The notes beneath the pieces were generated by a model that was not told the origin of the DNA, searched no databases, and saw only the letters and a list, made by a program, of their open reading frames with translations. This document shows, one piece after another, positions 1 to 11,385 of a stretch of DNA of 64,000 bases; the stretch's first letter is position 1; every line of letters starts with the position of its first letter. Both the position numbers and the translations under genes were made by a program. Source of the stretch: Bathynomus jamesi (lineage: Eukaryota > Arthropoda > Malacostraca > Isopoda > Cirolanidae); the NCBI GenBank assembly GCA_023014485.1, contig JAJOZX010000196.1:1733501-1797500 (forward strand). The letters are read 5' to 3'.

Positions 1-1369
1 TGACTGAAAACTCAAATGCACAGAGATGCTGTTTGATTGTTTCAGCCATAAAGATTGAAAGCTTATCCCACTTTTCAGCGTCACTCGTAATTTGCTCAAA
101 TAGTTCAAGAAGATTAGCTTTTTGTTCTTTAACTACGTTCACTAAACGAGAATGATATGTCCACCTAGTTGGTGCCATTGCCATCTTTGGCATGCGGCGA
201 TGCATGATTTCATTCAAAGCATCCGTTCTTTTAGTAGATTTGTGAAAAAACGAAACTATTTCATCAAGTGTTCCGAAAAACTTCTTGCTCTTACTTAGTT
301 TTGAGAAACTGTGAAACAAAACTAAATTTAAATTATGAGCGTAGCAGTGAACAAATAACGCCCGTGGGACATGTTCTCTTATTTTAGCCTGGAGACCATT
401 TAGATCAGATGCAACAACTGCTGCCCCATCATATGTTTGGGCAACTAACTTCGCCTTGCAATTAAAATTATTCAAAAACTCAAGAACCATTGTCTCCAAA
501 GCTGCCGCTGTTTTCTGTCATTACTGACATCCTTGAAAGTAATGAAACGTTCATACACATTTCCTTTGTAAACGTATCTCAGTACAAATGATAACTGTTC
601 TCTCATTGCAATATCTGATGTTTCGTCGACCATTATTGCTACAAATTTAGTAGAGGCTAATTCTTTCTTAATTTCCTTTAGCATAGTTATCCCTACAGCA
701 TCAATTAAGTCATTTTGAGTGCGGTTAGACAAACCACTAAACACAGTACAGGATTTTAAATGAAATTTCAAACATTCGTCATACGAACTTAATGATTTTA
801 CATATTCTCTGTAATTACCCTGGTTAGGAGACTTTTCAGCTTCGTCGTGTGCTCTAAACGGTAGCTCTTGCTTACCTAAAAAACAAGTTGCATCGATGAG
901 TCGTTTCATTACTTCTCGGTTATGCTTGACGGTTTCATTGTGTTGAGAAATTGCTTGTGCTTTTTGCTCACCTAGCATTATATCAATACGACGGTGGCCA
1001 AAACTAGCGAAAGACAAAGTTGCTGTTATATGTCCTCGCGAGCTTTCATGCTTTTTCATCGCGTGAGATAGATTTTCCAAATCTTTATATCCAGTTTTAC
1101 TCCAAACACTTTTATCAATAGCAAAAAGCAAACAAGGCTAGCAAAATAAAACATTTTTTTTCCTTGCAACCTGCCAACCAGCTCACTTTACTGTAAGATG
1201 AAGAGTGAAATCTTCTGGTGAATTTGGCTTTGATTTGCATTAAATTCGACAAATCAGGAGTAGGCCTATCTGCATTCTTGAATGTAAGTTTCTCTTCATA
1301 CGATTTGGATGAAAATGTAGTTTCGTTAAGTTTACAAATTAAACATTCACTTTCTTGTTCATTCATGAT
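1..1369 (-). pseudogene. hAT transposase, TTF zinc finger + DUF4371-like, frameshifted
   Basis: The minus strand reads as a hAT transposase of the family often annotated 'zinc finger MYM-type protein 1-like'. The N-terminal part (about 1115-1366) contains the TTF-type zinc-finger region (KVSWLAGCKEKK). The next segment (about 515-1131) carries the DUF4371-like stretch ending in VAIMVDETSDIA, which includes the first catalytic aspartate. Positions 1-470 continue with AQTYDGAAVV and the hallmark HCYAHNLNLV. Reading-frame changes near 1125 and 515 break the gene. The C-terminal dimerisation domain would lie left of the window. A similar C-terminal half occurs at 33.9-35.0 kb. Confidence 0.85.
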
Positions 1370-1791
1370 TGCACCTAAAATGGTACTAATTTAACGTAAA
1401 CCTAAATGCAAAATTTCAAATGATATGAATGACACAGCCACTTTCAATCACCCACTACATAAAACTATGCTGAAACACTCCTGCGTATCCCAGGACATTT
1501 TTCGACCAATAGTAAGGCAGTATTTGTTAAGCCCCGCCCAGCACTTAAGGATCATATTCCTATGCAAGTACATTCTATGCTCAAAGCGTACCTTGTAAGA
1601 AAGCACATGAGAAAACAAGGAAGTTTCACTTAATTTTACTTTGTATTGCTTAAGTATACTGAATAATTTATAAAATTTATTGGTAATTTATAATAGCATT
1701 TTATCAATATTTAAAAAATTTAAATTTTTAAATTTAATACAAAAAATTGGGTACGCACTGCGTACCTTGTGTACCCAGTGTGCCCGCCTAT
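1..1791 (-). mobile_element. hAT transposon, ZMYM1/TTF type, cut by the window edge
   Basis: This hAT-superfamily element lies on the minus strand and continues past position 1. Its coding part is described separately. The outer end is probably near 1791, where the minus strand reads cataggcgggcacactgg, the kind of end found on ZMYM1-like hAT elements. The other terminus is outside the window, so no target duplication can be checked. About 420 bp between the end and the coding region show no other gene. Confidence 0.7.
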
Positions 1792-1872
1792 GCTTTGTAA
1801 GTGGTTTTGTACGTAAAATAACGATGCATACATTCCTTAATGGTTCGCTGTATCCTTTTGGCTAAGGATGCT

Positions 1873-2420
1873 TTATGCACAGAGTTGCATAATGTTAAAT
1901 TCGGACATGTTTTGAAAAGATCGTCCGACAAACCGTTTCCCTAAATCTGTACACACATAGGCTGGAATTCTATTCTCTTTTAATATCAAAGACTTTGTAG
2001 CTTTAGGAACTACATCTGGCGTTTTATTTTTAAGAGGTACTGTACAAACAATACGTATCTGGAGTAGACATCAATTATAAAAAGAATATACCTGCAGCCA
2101 TCATTATCCGTTCAGTACCCTTGCATATCAGTCAAATCTGCCTGCCATACAGTGTCCAACAATGGTGGTTTTGTTTTAGCAGTTTTAAACCTTCTTTTCA
2201 CAGGCTTATGAAGTGTATGAGTATCGTGTTCACGTAAAAGATTCTCAACATCTTTCTTCTTTACCCCCTTCACTATAGATACCTCTGTAGTGATTCTCAA
2301 CCCGACCCTAAGAAGTGGGGTTAGAAATATCGTAATAGTGCTTCTCTAATATTTTAACTCTACATATTTTAGAAGCGTGTGGATGATGCCGATCGTTGAC
2401 GAGTCTCCTCCTTTTCAAAG
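1873..2420 (-). pseudogene. Polinton/Maverick integrase fragment
   Basis: The minus strand encodes a retroviral-type (rve) integrase of the Polinton family, the enzyme that inserts the element's DNA. The N-terminal part (KILEKHYYDISNP) lies at about 2310-2400. After a frame change the segment with TLHKPVKRRF and WQADLTDMQGY follows (2112-2300); the aspartate of WQADL is the first catalytic residue. Residues like those before the second catalytic position follow in broken frames down to the stop near 1873. The chromo-like C-terminus is missing. It probably belongs with the ATPase and polymerase relics further right. Confidence 0.75.
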
Positions 2421-3350
2421 GTCTTAATCCTGGCAAACCTGTTAGAGGAGTACTCTGGTGTAGGATTTGCGAATCCTGTTCCAGAGCTGCTATTTTGTTT
2501 AGGTTGCCAATCAATGTTTTTGGAATATTCATCTGCTGCAACCTTGTTTAAATATGTTCCCACCTGGTGGGGGTCGTTTCTCCCACTTTCTCACCAAAGA
2601 ATGGATGATGTCAATAGTGTTCGACCCTATAGCAATAACTTCACCCATGTTAGACCATTATATAACTGGATCATCACTCGATATATTAAAAAGACTTAGA
2701 CCTTTATTCCTCAATGTATTAGGAAGACTTTTTTCAACACTTGCTCGAGATGTTGGGTGTTCTCACCACTGTCTTCGGGTTGCTCGTCTCCAGTCTCTAT
2801 GTTTGATAACTACGGGAAGGTCCACAGGTTTTCTATAGTGTTCGTACTCTTGAAAAAAATTCTGAAGAGTTTCTTGGTATAAAATTCTTTTTTCATCAGG
2901 ATGTATTTGTTTATGATATACTGTATATATTTAGCAATTCGGCCTCCATTCTTTTAAGTCTGTTTTTACTGTGGTCTAGAGATGTTTCAGCCTTCTTTTA
3001 TTTTGTAGTGATTCGTACACCTCGTGAGGTGGCACTATAACCTTCTTCATTATATAAAACTAGATAATAAAGTGGCTAAAACTGAAAATAGCACAGGTAA
3101 GAATGATCCACCATTTTGTACAACAAAGACGTTTTTTCTTTGACACAGCTTGTCTTTTACAAGCGATTGTTCGAATTATGTAACGACGTAAACGACCCTT
3201 CTGCGACGCAGTCACTGGGTCGTTGCATTTTATAACATTGTGATAAATTTCACAGATGCATTTTACAAATAGCAGTTGGAGAGTAGGTGGTAACCGTGCG
3301 AACTCCTTTATAAACTCGATATTTCTTTACACGTTTCGTTAGTCTGGTGG
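2421..3350. other. No recognisable gene; possible Polinton remnant
   Basis: Short open stretches exist on both strands (for example minus 2369-2563 and plus 2554-2838), but none carries a motif I recognise. Position next to the integrase relic makes decayed Polinton DNA likely. There is no strong secondary structure or tandem repeat before the (TA)n tract at 3351-3377. Confidence 0.3.
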
Positions 3351-3377
3351 GTATATATATATATATATATATATATA

Positions 3378-5292
3378 CATTCAACTGCAAAGAACACGCA
3401 GTATAAATAACGTAAAGAACGACGCTTGTATAGGAGATATTCCGCGCAAGACGAGAGAGAGAAAACGGAACAAATGAAAAAATGAAGTAACCACCTGGGA
3501 ATCGAACCCGGGATCTTCCGATTGCCGGTCAGACGCGATACCATTACACCATGGACTTCACTCTTCCAAATGCCGTAATTCTTCCTCATACTCGCAGAAA
3601 CCAATGCCCCAAGGGGGCACCTCCCGCATGCCGTAACATTATATACATTCAACTGCAAAGAACACGCAGTATAAATAACGTAAAGAACGACGCTTGTATA
3701 GGAGATATTCCGCGCAAGACGAGAGAGAGAAAACGGAACAAATGAAAAAATGAAGTAACCACCTGGGAATCGAACCCGGGATCTTCCGATTGCCGGTCAG
3801 ACGCGATACCATTACACCATGGACTTCACTCTTCCAAATGCCGTAATTCTTCTACATACTCGCAGAAACCAATGCCCCAAGGGGGCACCTCCCGCATGCC
3901 GTAACATTATATACATTCAACTGCAAAGAACACGCAGTATAAATAACGTAAAGAACGACGCTTGTATAGGAGATATTCCGCGCAAGACGAGAGAGAGAAA
4001 ACGGAACAAATGAAAAAATGAAGTAACCACCTGGGAATCGAACCGGGGATCTTCCGATTGCCGGTCAGACGCGATACCATTACACCATGGACTTCACTCT
4101 TCCAAATGCCGTAATTCTTCTACATACTCGCAGAAACCAATGCCCCAAGGGGGCACCTCCCGCATGCCGTAACATTATATACATTCAACTGCAAAGAACA
4201 CGCAGTATAAATAACGTAAAGAACGACGCTTGTATAGGAGATATTCCGCGCAAGACGAGAGAGAGAAAACGGAACAAATGAAAAAATGAAGTAACCACCT
4301 GGTTTCTGCGAGTATGTAGAAGAATTACGGCATTTGGAAGAGTGAAGTCCATGGTGTAATGGTATCGCGTCTGACCGGCAATCGGGAGATCCCGGGTTCG
4401 ATTCCCAGGTGGTTACTTCATTTTTTCATTTGTTCCGTTTTCTCTCTCTCGTCTTGCGCGGAATATCTCCTATACAAGCGTCGTTCTTTACGTTATTTAT
4501 ACTGCGTGTTCTTTGCAGTTGAATGTATATAATGTTACGGCATGCGGGAGGTGCCCCCTTGGGGCATTGGTTTCTGCGAGTATGTAGAAGAATTACGGCA
4601 TTTGGAAGAGTGAAGTCCATGGTGTAATGGTATCGCGTCTGACCGGCAATCGGAAGATCCCCGGTTCGATTCCCAGGTGGTTACTTCATTTTTCATTTGT
4701 TCCGTTTTCTCTCTCGTCTTGCGCGGAATATCTCCTATACAAGCGTCGTTCTTTACGTTATTTATACTGCGTGTTCTTTGCAGTTGAATGTATATAATGT
4801 TACGGCATGCGGGAGGTGCCCCCTTGGGGCATTGGTTTCTGCGAGTATGTAGAAGAATTACGGCATTTGGAAGAGTGAAGTCCATGGTGTAATGGTATCG
4901 CGTCTGACCGGCAATCGGAAGATCCCGGGTTCGATTCCCAGGTGGTTACTTCATTTTTTCATTTGTTCCGTTTTCTCTCTCTCGTCTTGCGCGGAATATC
5001 TCCTATACAAGCGTCGTTCTTTACGTTATTTATACTGCGTGTTCTTTGCAGTTGAATGTATATAATGTTACGGCATGCGGGAGGTGCCCCTTGGGGCATT
5101 GGTTTCTGCGAGTATGTAGAAGAATTACGGCATTTGGAAGAGTGAAGTCCATGGTGTAATGGTATCGCGTCTGACCGGCAATCGGAAGATCCCGGGTTCG
5201 ATTCCCAGGTGGTTACTTCATTTTTTCATTTGTTCCGTTTTCTCTCTCTCGTCTTGCGCGGAATATCTCCTATACAAGCGTCGTTCTTTACG
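3378..5292. repeat. Inverted tandem array of 268-bp tRNA-like repeats
   Basis: A 268-bp unit is repeated in two opposed blocks: minus orientation from 3378 to about 4303, then plus orientation to 5292. The blocks meet inside a unit, so the locus is a large palindrome, with (TA)n at 3351-3377 and 5293-5309. Each full unit holds a 76-nt tRNA-like segment with an A box (TGGTGTAATGG) and a B box (GGTTCGATTCC). On minus these lie at 3484-3559, 3752-3827 and 4020-4095; on plus at 4344-4419, 4612-4687, 4877-4952 and 5144-5219. The T arm has four of five pairs and the anticodon arm five pairs, but the loop has C instead of U33 and the acceptor arm is bulged. It is therefore tRNA-derived, not a normal tRNA gene. 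One unit is shortened by 3 bp near 4690. Confidence 0.85.
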
Positions 5293-5309
5293 ATATATAT
5301 ATATATATA

Positions 5310-5862
5310 GTGTTTCAACCTTGTTGGGGAATATATCTGTTCTTAGAAGTACCCTAAAAATGTTACGGGGGTGAAGATCACAGAGCATATACCCGTATCG
5401 CCGACTCCTTGCTTCTTTAAAAACATTCAAAAAGCCTTACGCTGGCACCGAAATATTTAACCTGCTAATATCCCAATTTGCCATATATCCTGGCGTTTAG
5501 CAAATAAGAAGATACTGTGTACTTAAAGAAACATCCCGCATAATTTTTTTCTTGAAAAATAGGTTTTGGTTGATGAAGAATACGCTTATATTAAGATGGT
5601 GGGAGAATTCTGTAAACATTTCAGTAATCGTTTTATTCATTTCTACATTTCCAGCATAAGATCATCAATCACACTCACTGTGTTTTTATCGTTCTTTAAT
5701 GATCCATCATCATACATCCCTTCATGGAATTAGACAACATCTTTGTAATCGTTTAAAATAGGCTGGTAGGTTGAATAGCATCGTATAACTTTGTCTACAG
5801 GTTTTGAGAACAATGTGTTTTTATCTTTAATAACTTAAGCATACACACACACCCTGTGAGAC
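5310..5862 (-). pseudogene. Polinton packaging ATPase (FtsK/HerA type), C-terminal fragment
   Basis: Minus-strand reading resembles the C-terminal half of the genome-packaging ATPase of Polintons and adintoviruses. Visible in order are a Walker B-like stretch (VSVIDDLML), the sensor region around SHHLNISVFFINQN, MRDVSLSTQYLLI, and the terminal strand RRYGYMLCDLHPRN. Several stop codons interrupt it. The end is cut by the (TA)n tract and tRNA-like array at 5309. The Walker A part is missing; the next 80 bp upstream hold nothing clear. Confidence 0.7.
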
Positions 5863-5945
5863 TACTTATAGTACATGTTGATGGAATTGTGAACTTGATT
5901 TTTTAAGTCATTCCTCATATTCACTAATTTTCTCTTCTTTTCCAG

Positions 5946-6424
5946 AACGATGAATGTTGGCTCCAGTCAGCAAGAATTTGTAGAGATTGATGGGGATCCA
6001 GAAAGAGCTCGACGCGTTTTACCTGAACCTTCAACTTCTGTGGCTGATGGTTGGAGGGATTATAGGAATGGTCCGGAACTCTCCATCTCTGCTGTTGGAA
6101 AACTCGCTCGAGGAACCAGCGAAATTCCTACACCCTCTACGAAAGTTAAACGACTAATGGTAGTGGATTCTGAAAACCCATCTACATCAGAAATGCCCTC
6201 AAAACGTTCAAGACTGGAGTCATACAGATCTGAGAACACAATGTCACCAGCATCACCAAATCCCCAAACATCAGCAAACTTAAACAATCCCGCTTCAACA
6301 CAACCTTCCACATCCATCGCACAGCCCCAAGGCCCTTCTTCTTCTGCCCCATCTACATCCCACACAGAAGCAGCAACAACACCTTGTCCTTCAGACGGGG
6401 TCTATCAATCAAGTTGTTAAACAA
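5946..6424 (+). CDS. Ser/Thr/Pro-rich open exon, unknown
   Basis: An open frame from ATG 5950 to TAA 6418-6420 encodes 156 residues. A good acceptor precedes it (pyrimidine tract ending ttctcttcttttccag at 5945) and a consensus-like donor (gtgagt) follows at 6425, so it could be an internal exon whose true frame reads past the stop. The product is rich in Ser, Thr and Pro with basic patches (KVKRLMV, SKRSRLES) and looks disordered. No family is recognised. It sits between the Polinton ATPase relic and a LINE fragment and could belong to either or to a host gene. Confidence 0.35.
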
Positions 6425-6433
6425 TGTGAGTAA

Positions 6434-7318
6434 CACCCCCGTGTTAACTAAGCTGATGGCTTAGAACAAGTACTGCACTTCGCAATGTAACATTGACGAT
6501 ATAGATGGAGGCTTGACCAGTAACGTGTCAGAATTCGTGGACGATACTAAAATAGGCGGTAAAGTTCTTAACGTGGACGTTACAAATAGGCTCAAGACGA
6601 TGTAAATAGGATTATGGAGTGGACGGATAAGTGGCAGATGTAATTTAACGTAGACAAATGTAAAGTTTTGCATATAGGTTCTTGTAACAACAATTACACT
6701 TACACGATGGATGATAGAGAGTTAGCGAGCGTTGACGAGGAAGTAGATTTAAGCGTACGCGTATCTAAGGATTTAAAAGTTAGGAATCAGTGCCTGGAGT
6801 CTTGTGCAAAAGCTAATAGGATGTTAGGCTTCATATCGCGTAATTTCGAATTTAAATCGAAGAATATTATATTGCCCCTTTACAAGTCCCTATTCAGGCC
6901 TCACTTAGAATATGCCGTTCAGTTTTGGTGCCCGTATTTGCGTGAGGATATTGATAGGTTGGAAAGGGTTCAGCGACGCGCCACGAAACTAATTCCGTCA
7001 CTACGAAACAAGTCTTACGAAGATAGGATTAAAAAGTTAGACTTGCATTTACTTGAAACTAGGAGATTAAGGGGGAAGCTTATTGAAGTTTTCAAAATCG
7101 TTAATAAAATCGCTAACGTAAATTTTGACAAATTGTTCATTTTCGATAATAGCAATACTCGTAATAACGGATTTAAATTATGTGGCAGACGTTTCATTTA
7201 AAGTAATTGATAAATGGAATAATCTTCCCGCGTCCGTCGTAAACTCTACCAGCGTTAATATGTTTAAAAACCGTTTAGATAAGCATTTTAAAAATATTAA
7301 CGTCGTTTAAAATAATAA
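6434..7318 (+). pseudogene. CR1/Jockey-like LINE reverse transcriptase, 3' part
   Basis: This is a 5'-truncated non-LTR retrotransposon. The RT active-site strand appears as FVDDTKIGG near 6540, followed by WTDKWQM and VDKCKVLHIG around a stop. The thumb and C-terminal region follows at 6700-7200, with RLERVQRRATKLIPSLR and the RRLRGKLIEVFK block. A frame change near 7190 leads to IDKWNNLPASVVNS and FKNRLDKHFK, the standard end of this ORF2 type. The sequence is a diverged relative of the LINE at 49-50.9 kb. Confidence 0.85.
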
Positions 7319-7959
7319 AACAATTAGCAACAGGAGCTCTGGAGGTAATGGTCGAGGTTTGAGTCTGTTAACGATTAATGCCCGCTTGTGACATGCCAGC
7401 GTGATAAGCCAGCAACAAAATTATATTAAAAAAAAATTAGACTAACACGAACTTAGATGTAGCTCGTAGCGTAAACTAACCCACTTTTTGTTATACTCTT
7501 CATACGTTTTTTTTTTCTCTTCTCATCCTCTTTACTTGCATGTCTGTAGTTTGCACGATATGACAGTGTTTCTTTGAGTTGAGACTGTGTTTGCATTGTT
7601 TGTAAGCGTTCTTATTTTACTTCTTTTCATTTTTCACCCCTTTCCCATTCTCTTCGACTATTTTTTTCCCCTACTCTCTTCTTTCCCTCGGGCTAACCTT
7701 AGAGTGGATCTTTGGGTCTTTGTTAACCTTAGCTTCTGTAGATCTCTAGCTTTGTAGTTCGTCGCATTGTGGCATTCGGTCTTCAACGTTATGAGGGACG
7801 GGCGACGCGGATGAGGTTGGCACATGGTTTTTAGCCTAATGATGAAGATGGGGATTTGGTTTAGGTAGTTATACCTTACTCTCCACCTAATGGAGGAGGA
7901 TACTGACTACATTCTATCACATACTGAGAATTCGACGCAAAGTGGGTCAAAATTCAATC
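7319..7959 (+). other. LINE 3' untranslated tail, then Polinton DNA
   Basis: No gene is seen. The first part is probably the 3' UTR of the LINE; an A run occurs at 7428-7437 and pyrimidine-rich stretches at 7500-7690. Where the LINE ends and Polinton sequence resumes cannot be fixed by eye; I place it between about 7700 and 7960. Confidence 0.35.
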
Positions 7960-8397
7960 TGACAAATTTCATAATCGACATTGAACATGTCTTCTGAGTT
8001 GAGGGCCACGTTAAACTTTAACAGTTATGAAATTTACAAAATACATACAAACAACGGGCGTGGTTGCGGCTGTTTGGCTGTGATTCTAGCACATATGATT
8101 GGTGTTCTTTACAGATCCTAGGCTCACAGTTCGCATGCACCAGTACTTGTGATCAACTTATAAGTTCTTAGTTCACTCACAAGATATTATAGGAGCACGA
8201 GTATGATACCGTGACGAGATAAGGGTTATCAAACGTTCAATGGAAGTGGACTTTATGAAGTGTGGTGACAGTTTGTTTGGAATGCGTGCAAACACATTCA
8301 AACTATACTTTCCATCTATGGAGGGCGTAAAGATTCACTACTTTGACTTTTACGCGTTTTACTTCTTCGTAATGAAGAATAAATTGTACCTCATAGG
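7960..8397 (+). pseudogene. Polinton protein-primed DNA polymerase B, N-proximal piece
   Basis: In-frame residues from 8240 (SLFGMRANTFKLYF, then EGVKIHYFDF) match the region just before and at the first polymerase aspartate (DxxSLYP-type motif) of Polinton family-B polymerases. The motif itself is altered. Upstream, 7960-8240 reads in broken frames with exonuclease-like pieces. The gene is interrupted at 8398 by a small hAT element and resumes at 8834. Confidence 0.65.
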
Positions 8398-8833
8398 CAG
8401 GGGCGTAACCAGACCCTTAAATTCTATACGCAGGTGCGGATGTACGTCGATCGAAGTGAGTTATTGTGGGAAAACCTGCCGAGCGTTTCATTTAATTTTT
8501 ATGTAAATGTGTATATATAATATGCTAAGCTTTTAATTGATTATCTACTATCATTTTAAAACTTTTTCCAGTTCCAAATGACCAACTGTCAAGACATGTC
8601 ATTTTATAGTATGGTTTTCCTTAAATCAATACACTCATTAAATATATATTTATGTAAATATATTTTACTGCGGGATATTTTGTATCAATGACTTTTTAAA
8701 AAATTTTCCTAAAGGATTTTTTTGAAGAAATCTTGTTTAATTGCAAAAAACTTTCAAAACTTTCTGGAATTACGATATGCGCAAAAAATACATAAGCACG
8801 TGAGTATAATGCATATGCCTAGTTACGCCCCTG
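8398..8833. mobile_element. hAT MITE inside the polymerase gene
   Basis: A 436-bp non-coding insertion has hAT-type inverted ends: CAGGGGCGTAACCAG at 8398 and the complement of CAGGGGCGTAACTAGG at the right end (8833). The flanks share tcatag (8391-8396 and 8834-8839), a slightly decayed target duplication. The polymerase reading resumes directly after it. The interior is AT-rich with no ORF. Confidence 0.8.
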
Positions 8834-9328
8834 TCATAGATAACCTTGAAAAGCTCGTGGGACCTACCTTACCAACCATCAAGGAGTTATCAGCAAATTT
8901 AAAGAACTATTTTGGGCCATCCTTCGTTGACGTACTTCCTCCTCACGATTTATGGATTCCCATCTTACCCGTTCTTATAGATCATAAACTTATGTTTCCC
9001 CTGTGCGTGAAGTGCGCAGAGGAGAAAAATAGGATGTGTAATCACACAATTCATCAAAAGAAGATGCCCGGCGTTTTAACAAGTCGCGAACTGAACCTAA
9101 CCGTTCATCATGGATACAGAGTTTTAAAGATTTATGACGTGTGGCAGTTCAAAAAACTCGATAACCTCTTCACTCCCTATATCTTCCTGAAAGATAAAGT
9201 TGAAGCTTCAGGGTATCCACGAAAAGTTGAGACCGAGGACGAAAACTCGACATATATTCAGCGTTACCATGACCGTGAGGAATACAACTTAAGCAGGACC
9301 ATACTGCACGAAATCTAGGACTTTTACA
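8834..9328 (+). pseudogene. Polinton DNA polymerase B, middle piece
   Basis: The frame reads VIDNLEKLVGP, PPHDLWIPILPVL and LMFPLCVKCAEE, then the cysteine/histidine spacing around RMCNHT, the GYRVLKIYDVWQF strand and KDKVEASGYP. These are the palm/TPR-like segments of protein-primed family-B polymerases in Polintons. It runs open to a TAG near 9316. The gene is then split by the hAT element at 9337-11377. Confidence 0.8.
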
Positions 9329-9336
9329 CTGAGTAC

Positions 9337-11377
9337 CAGTGACGTGCACAGACTTTCAGAAGGGCAGGGGCTCAGTTGAAAAAAGGGCACTCCCCTAACA
9401 TTTATAAAAATGAAATCCGCAATGCCATATAGGCTCTATATATATGTATACACACACAAAGAAAAATTTTAAAATTGTATGTGGTAAATATTCTTAAATT
9501 CCATTAAATTAAATGCATTATTTTTGTATATAAAGCTGATTAAAGAAAATAAATGAAAATTTGTTGTAAAAAGGCATGTTTTTATTGCAAGATTTTCAAA
9601 AGATATGAAGATATTGAAATATTGGAGTGTATTTACAATTATTATTCAATTTTACTTATATTGACTTTTAGCTTGCTCATCATATAAATTACAGTATTCT
9701 GCTGTATATACATTTAAATATGGAATAATATGAAACTATAAATTAAAGATTTATAGAAATATACTGTGGGCTATTTAATATGATGGCCACAGCTCTTAAG
9801 TAGCAATAGAAAAATATTGATTCTTATCAGGAAAATATAAAAGCAAAAATTATATTCTTAATCATCTACAATGAAATGCATACTGAAGAATAAGGAAGCC
9901 AACATGTTTAATAAATCATAATAGCAGTCTCCTGCTGGCCATGCGCTTGAAAATGTTTATCACTTCTTCATTATCAACAGGGATGTCTTTCTCAATGCTA
10001 AGCAGCATGAGATCGGAGAGTCTTTCTTCTCCACACAGGCTCCGCAGTTTATGCTTAACTAACTTGAGTTTGGAAAAGGAGTGCTCCACAGTTGCTGTTG
10101 TTACTGGAAGTGTTGCATAAATTTTAAGCAACTCATACATAATTGGGAAGACAAAATGAGCATCGTTTTCTTTGAAACAATTGAGGGTGGATCTCAGATC
10201 ATTTTTTGGCAGTGAGTAGGCTGAGTGAAATATCCTCAATTCTGTCAAAAGTTTGTCTTCCTCTTCTTCAAAGCCATAGAACTTGCAGAGAGTATTTAGA
10301 CCTTGAACTTTACTACTTGTTGCCAATTCTCCACCTGTCTTCCAGTTTAGTTGCACAATTAGGCTATGGAGCGACTTTAGGATTTTTCCTGTCTTATCTT
10401 CATCCTTTCCTTTAAATCTCCTCCTAATTTCTTGAACAAGTGTATCCAGAAATGTGTAATATACTTTCACACGATAGAACTATATATTTCCCTTCACTTT
10501 TATTATCTTAGGCCTAATCTAATCTAATCTAGGCAATAGACCTAATTAAGCTTTTGTTAACCAAATTCACAATATTTAATAGCATGCAATTTCTAAATAG
10601 TTACTTTACTTATAACTTTTATAAGTATCAATCAGCAGGATAAAGGGCAGAAGGATCTACCGTAATTGTCGTCCTTGCGGAAAAATTGCATCGTTTTATA
10701 ATAAATAATCTAGGTATTTTTATTCACTTTTAATGAAAATTGTATTGTTTTTAAAAATCAATTTCATATTAAAAATGAAAAGGTTATATGTTGTTTAATA
10801 AATCATTTATTAATTTAATGAAATTCATGCCAGTACTAAAACCCAAAATCCATCGTTTGACACACTGGTGTACTGATGGGCCTAGCCTAGTAGGCCTAAG
10901 ACTAAGTAGGGGACGTGGACGTTTTTACCAACTTTACGAGTAATGTCATACAATATTTTTTGGAGTAATGTCACACTGCTTTGGATTCCAACTTACCATA
11001 ATTATCAGTGAGAAATCACTAGTTAGCTTAGGTTAACGTAAAATAAACAAACAGTAAACAATACACCCACATACCCGAGAGACGCAATCAACAGTGAACA
11101 GCTGCAGTCAGTGTTACCACTAGGGACGCCCTCCCTGATTGACAAAATAATAGTAACGGTGTTAAGTTTATTATTCTAATAAAAAAATCATAGATCAAAG
11201 TAATTCTGTTGAAAATCTGTTGAAGTAGCAGTAACTAAATAAAAATATAACTAATTAATTCAAATTTATGTCGAACCAATATATTTATGAATTTTGACTA
11301 AAAGGGCACTTTTGATATGAAGAAGAAAAAGGGCAGGGGCTCAAGCACCCAAAGCCCCCCCCCTGTGCACGTGCCTG
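9337..11377 (-). mobile_element. hAT transposon with perfect 8-bp target duplication
   Basis: This 2041-bp insertion is flanked by ctgagtac at 9329-9336 and 11378-11385, the 8-bp duplication typical of hAT elements. The ends are CAGTGACGTGCACAG on the left and, inverted, CAGGCACGTGCACAGG on the right. Both ends also share the subterminal motif gggcaggggctca. Only the C-terminal transposase region remains, so it cannot move by itself. It sits inside the Polinton polymerase gene. Confidence 0.92.
9916..10470 (-). pseudogene. hAT transposase C-terminal dimerisation domain
   Basis: An open stretch of 184 residues on the minus strand ends in the hAT C-terminal (Dimer_Tnp_hAT) block: YATLPVTTATVEHSFSKL followed by LRSLCGEERLSDLMLLSIE. 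The catalytic glutamate region is represented by the TVEHSFS segment. The N-terminal BED finger and first two catalytic aspartates are missing, so this is an internally deleted copy. The frame itself is undamaged, which suggests a fairly recent deletion derivative. Confidence 0.85.
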
Positions 11378-11385
11378 CTGAGTAC

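Noticed and set aside
3484..3559. Functional tRNA gene
   Set aside because: A and B boxes are good, but the loop has C instead of U at position 33, the acceptor arm is bulged and no consistent anticodon results. Treated as a tRNA-derived repeat.
3551..4885. Repeated 64- to 116-codon open frames in the tRNA-like array
   Set aside because: They occur identically in every unit and on whichever strand the unit points, overlap the tRNA-like segment, and show no protein motif. They are a by-product of the repeat.
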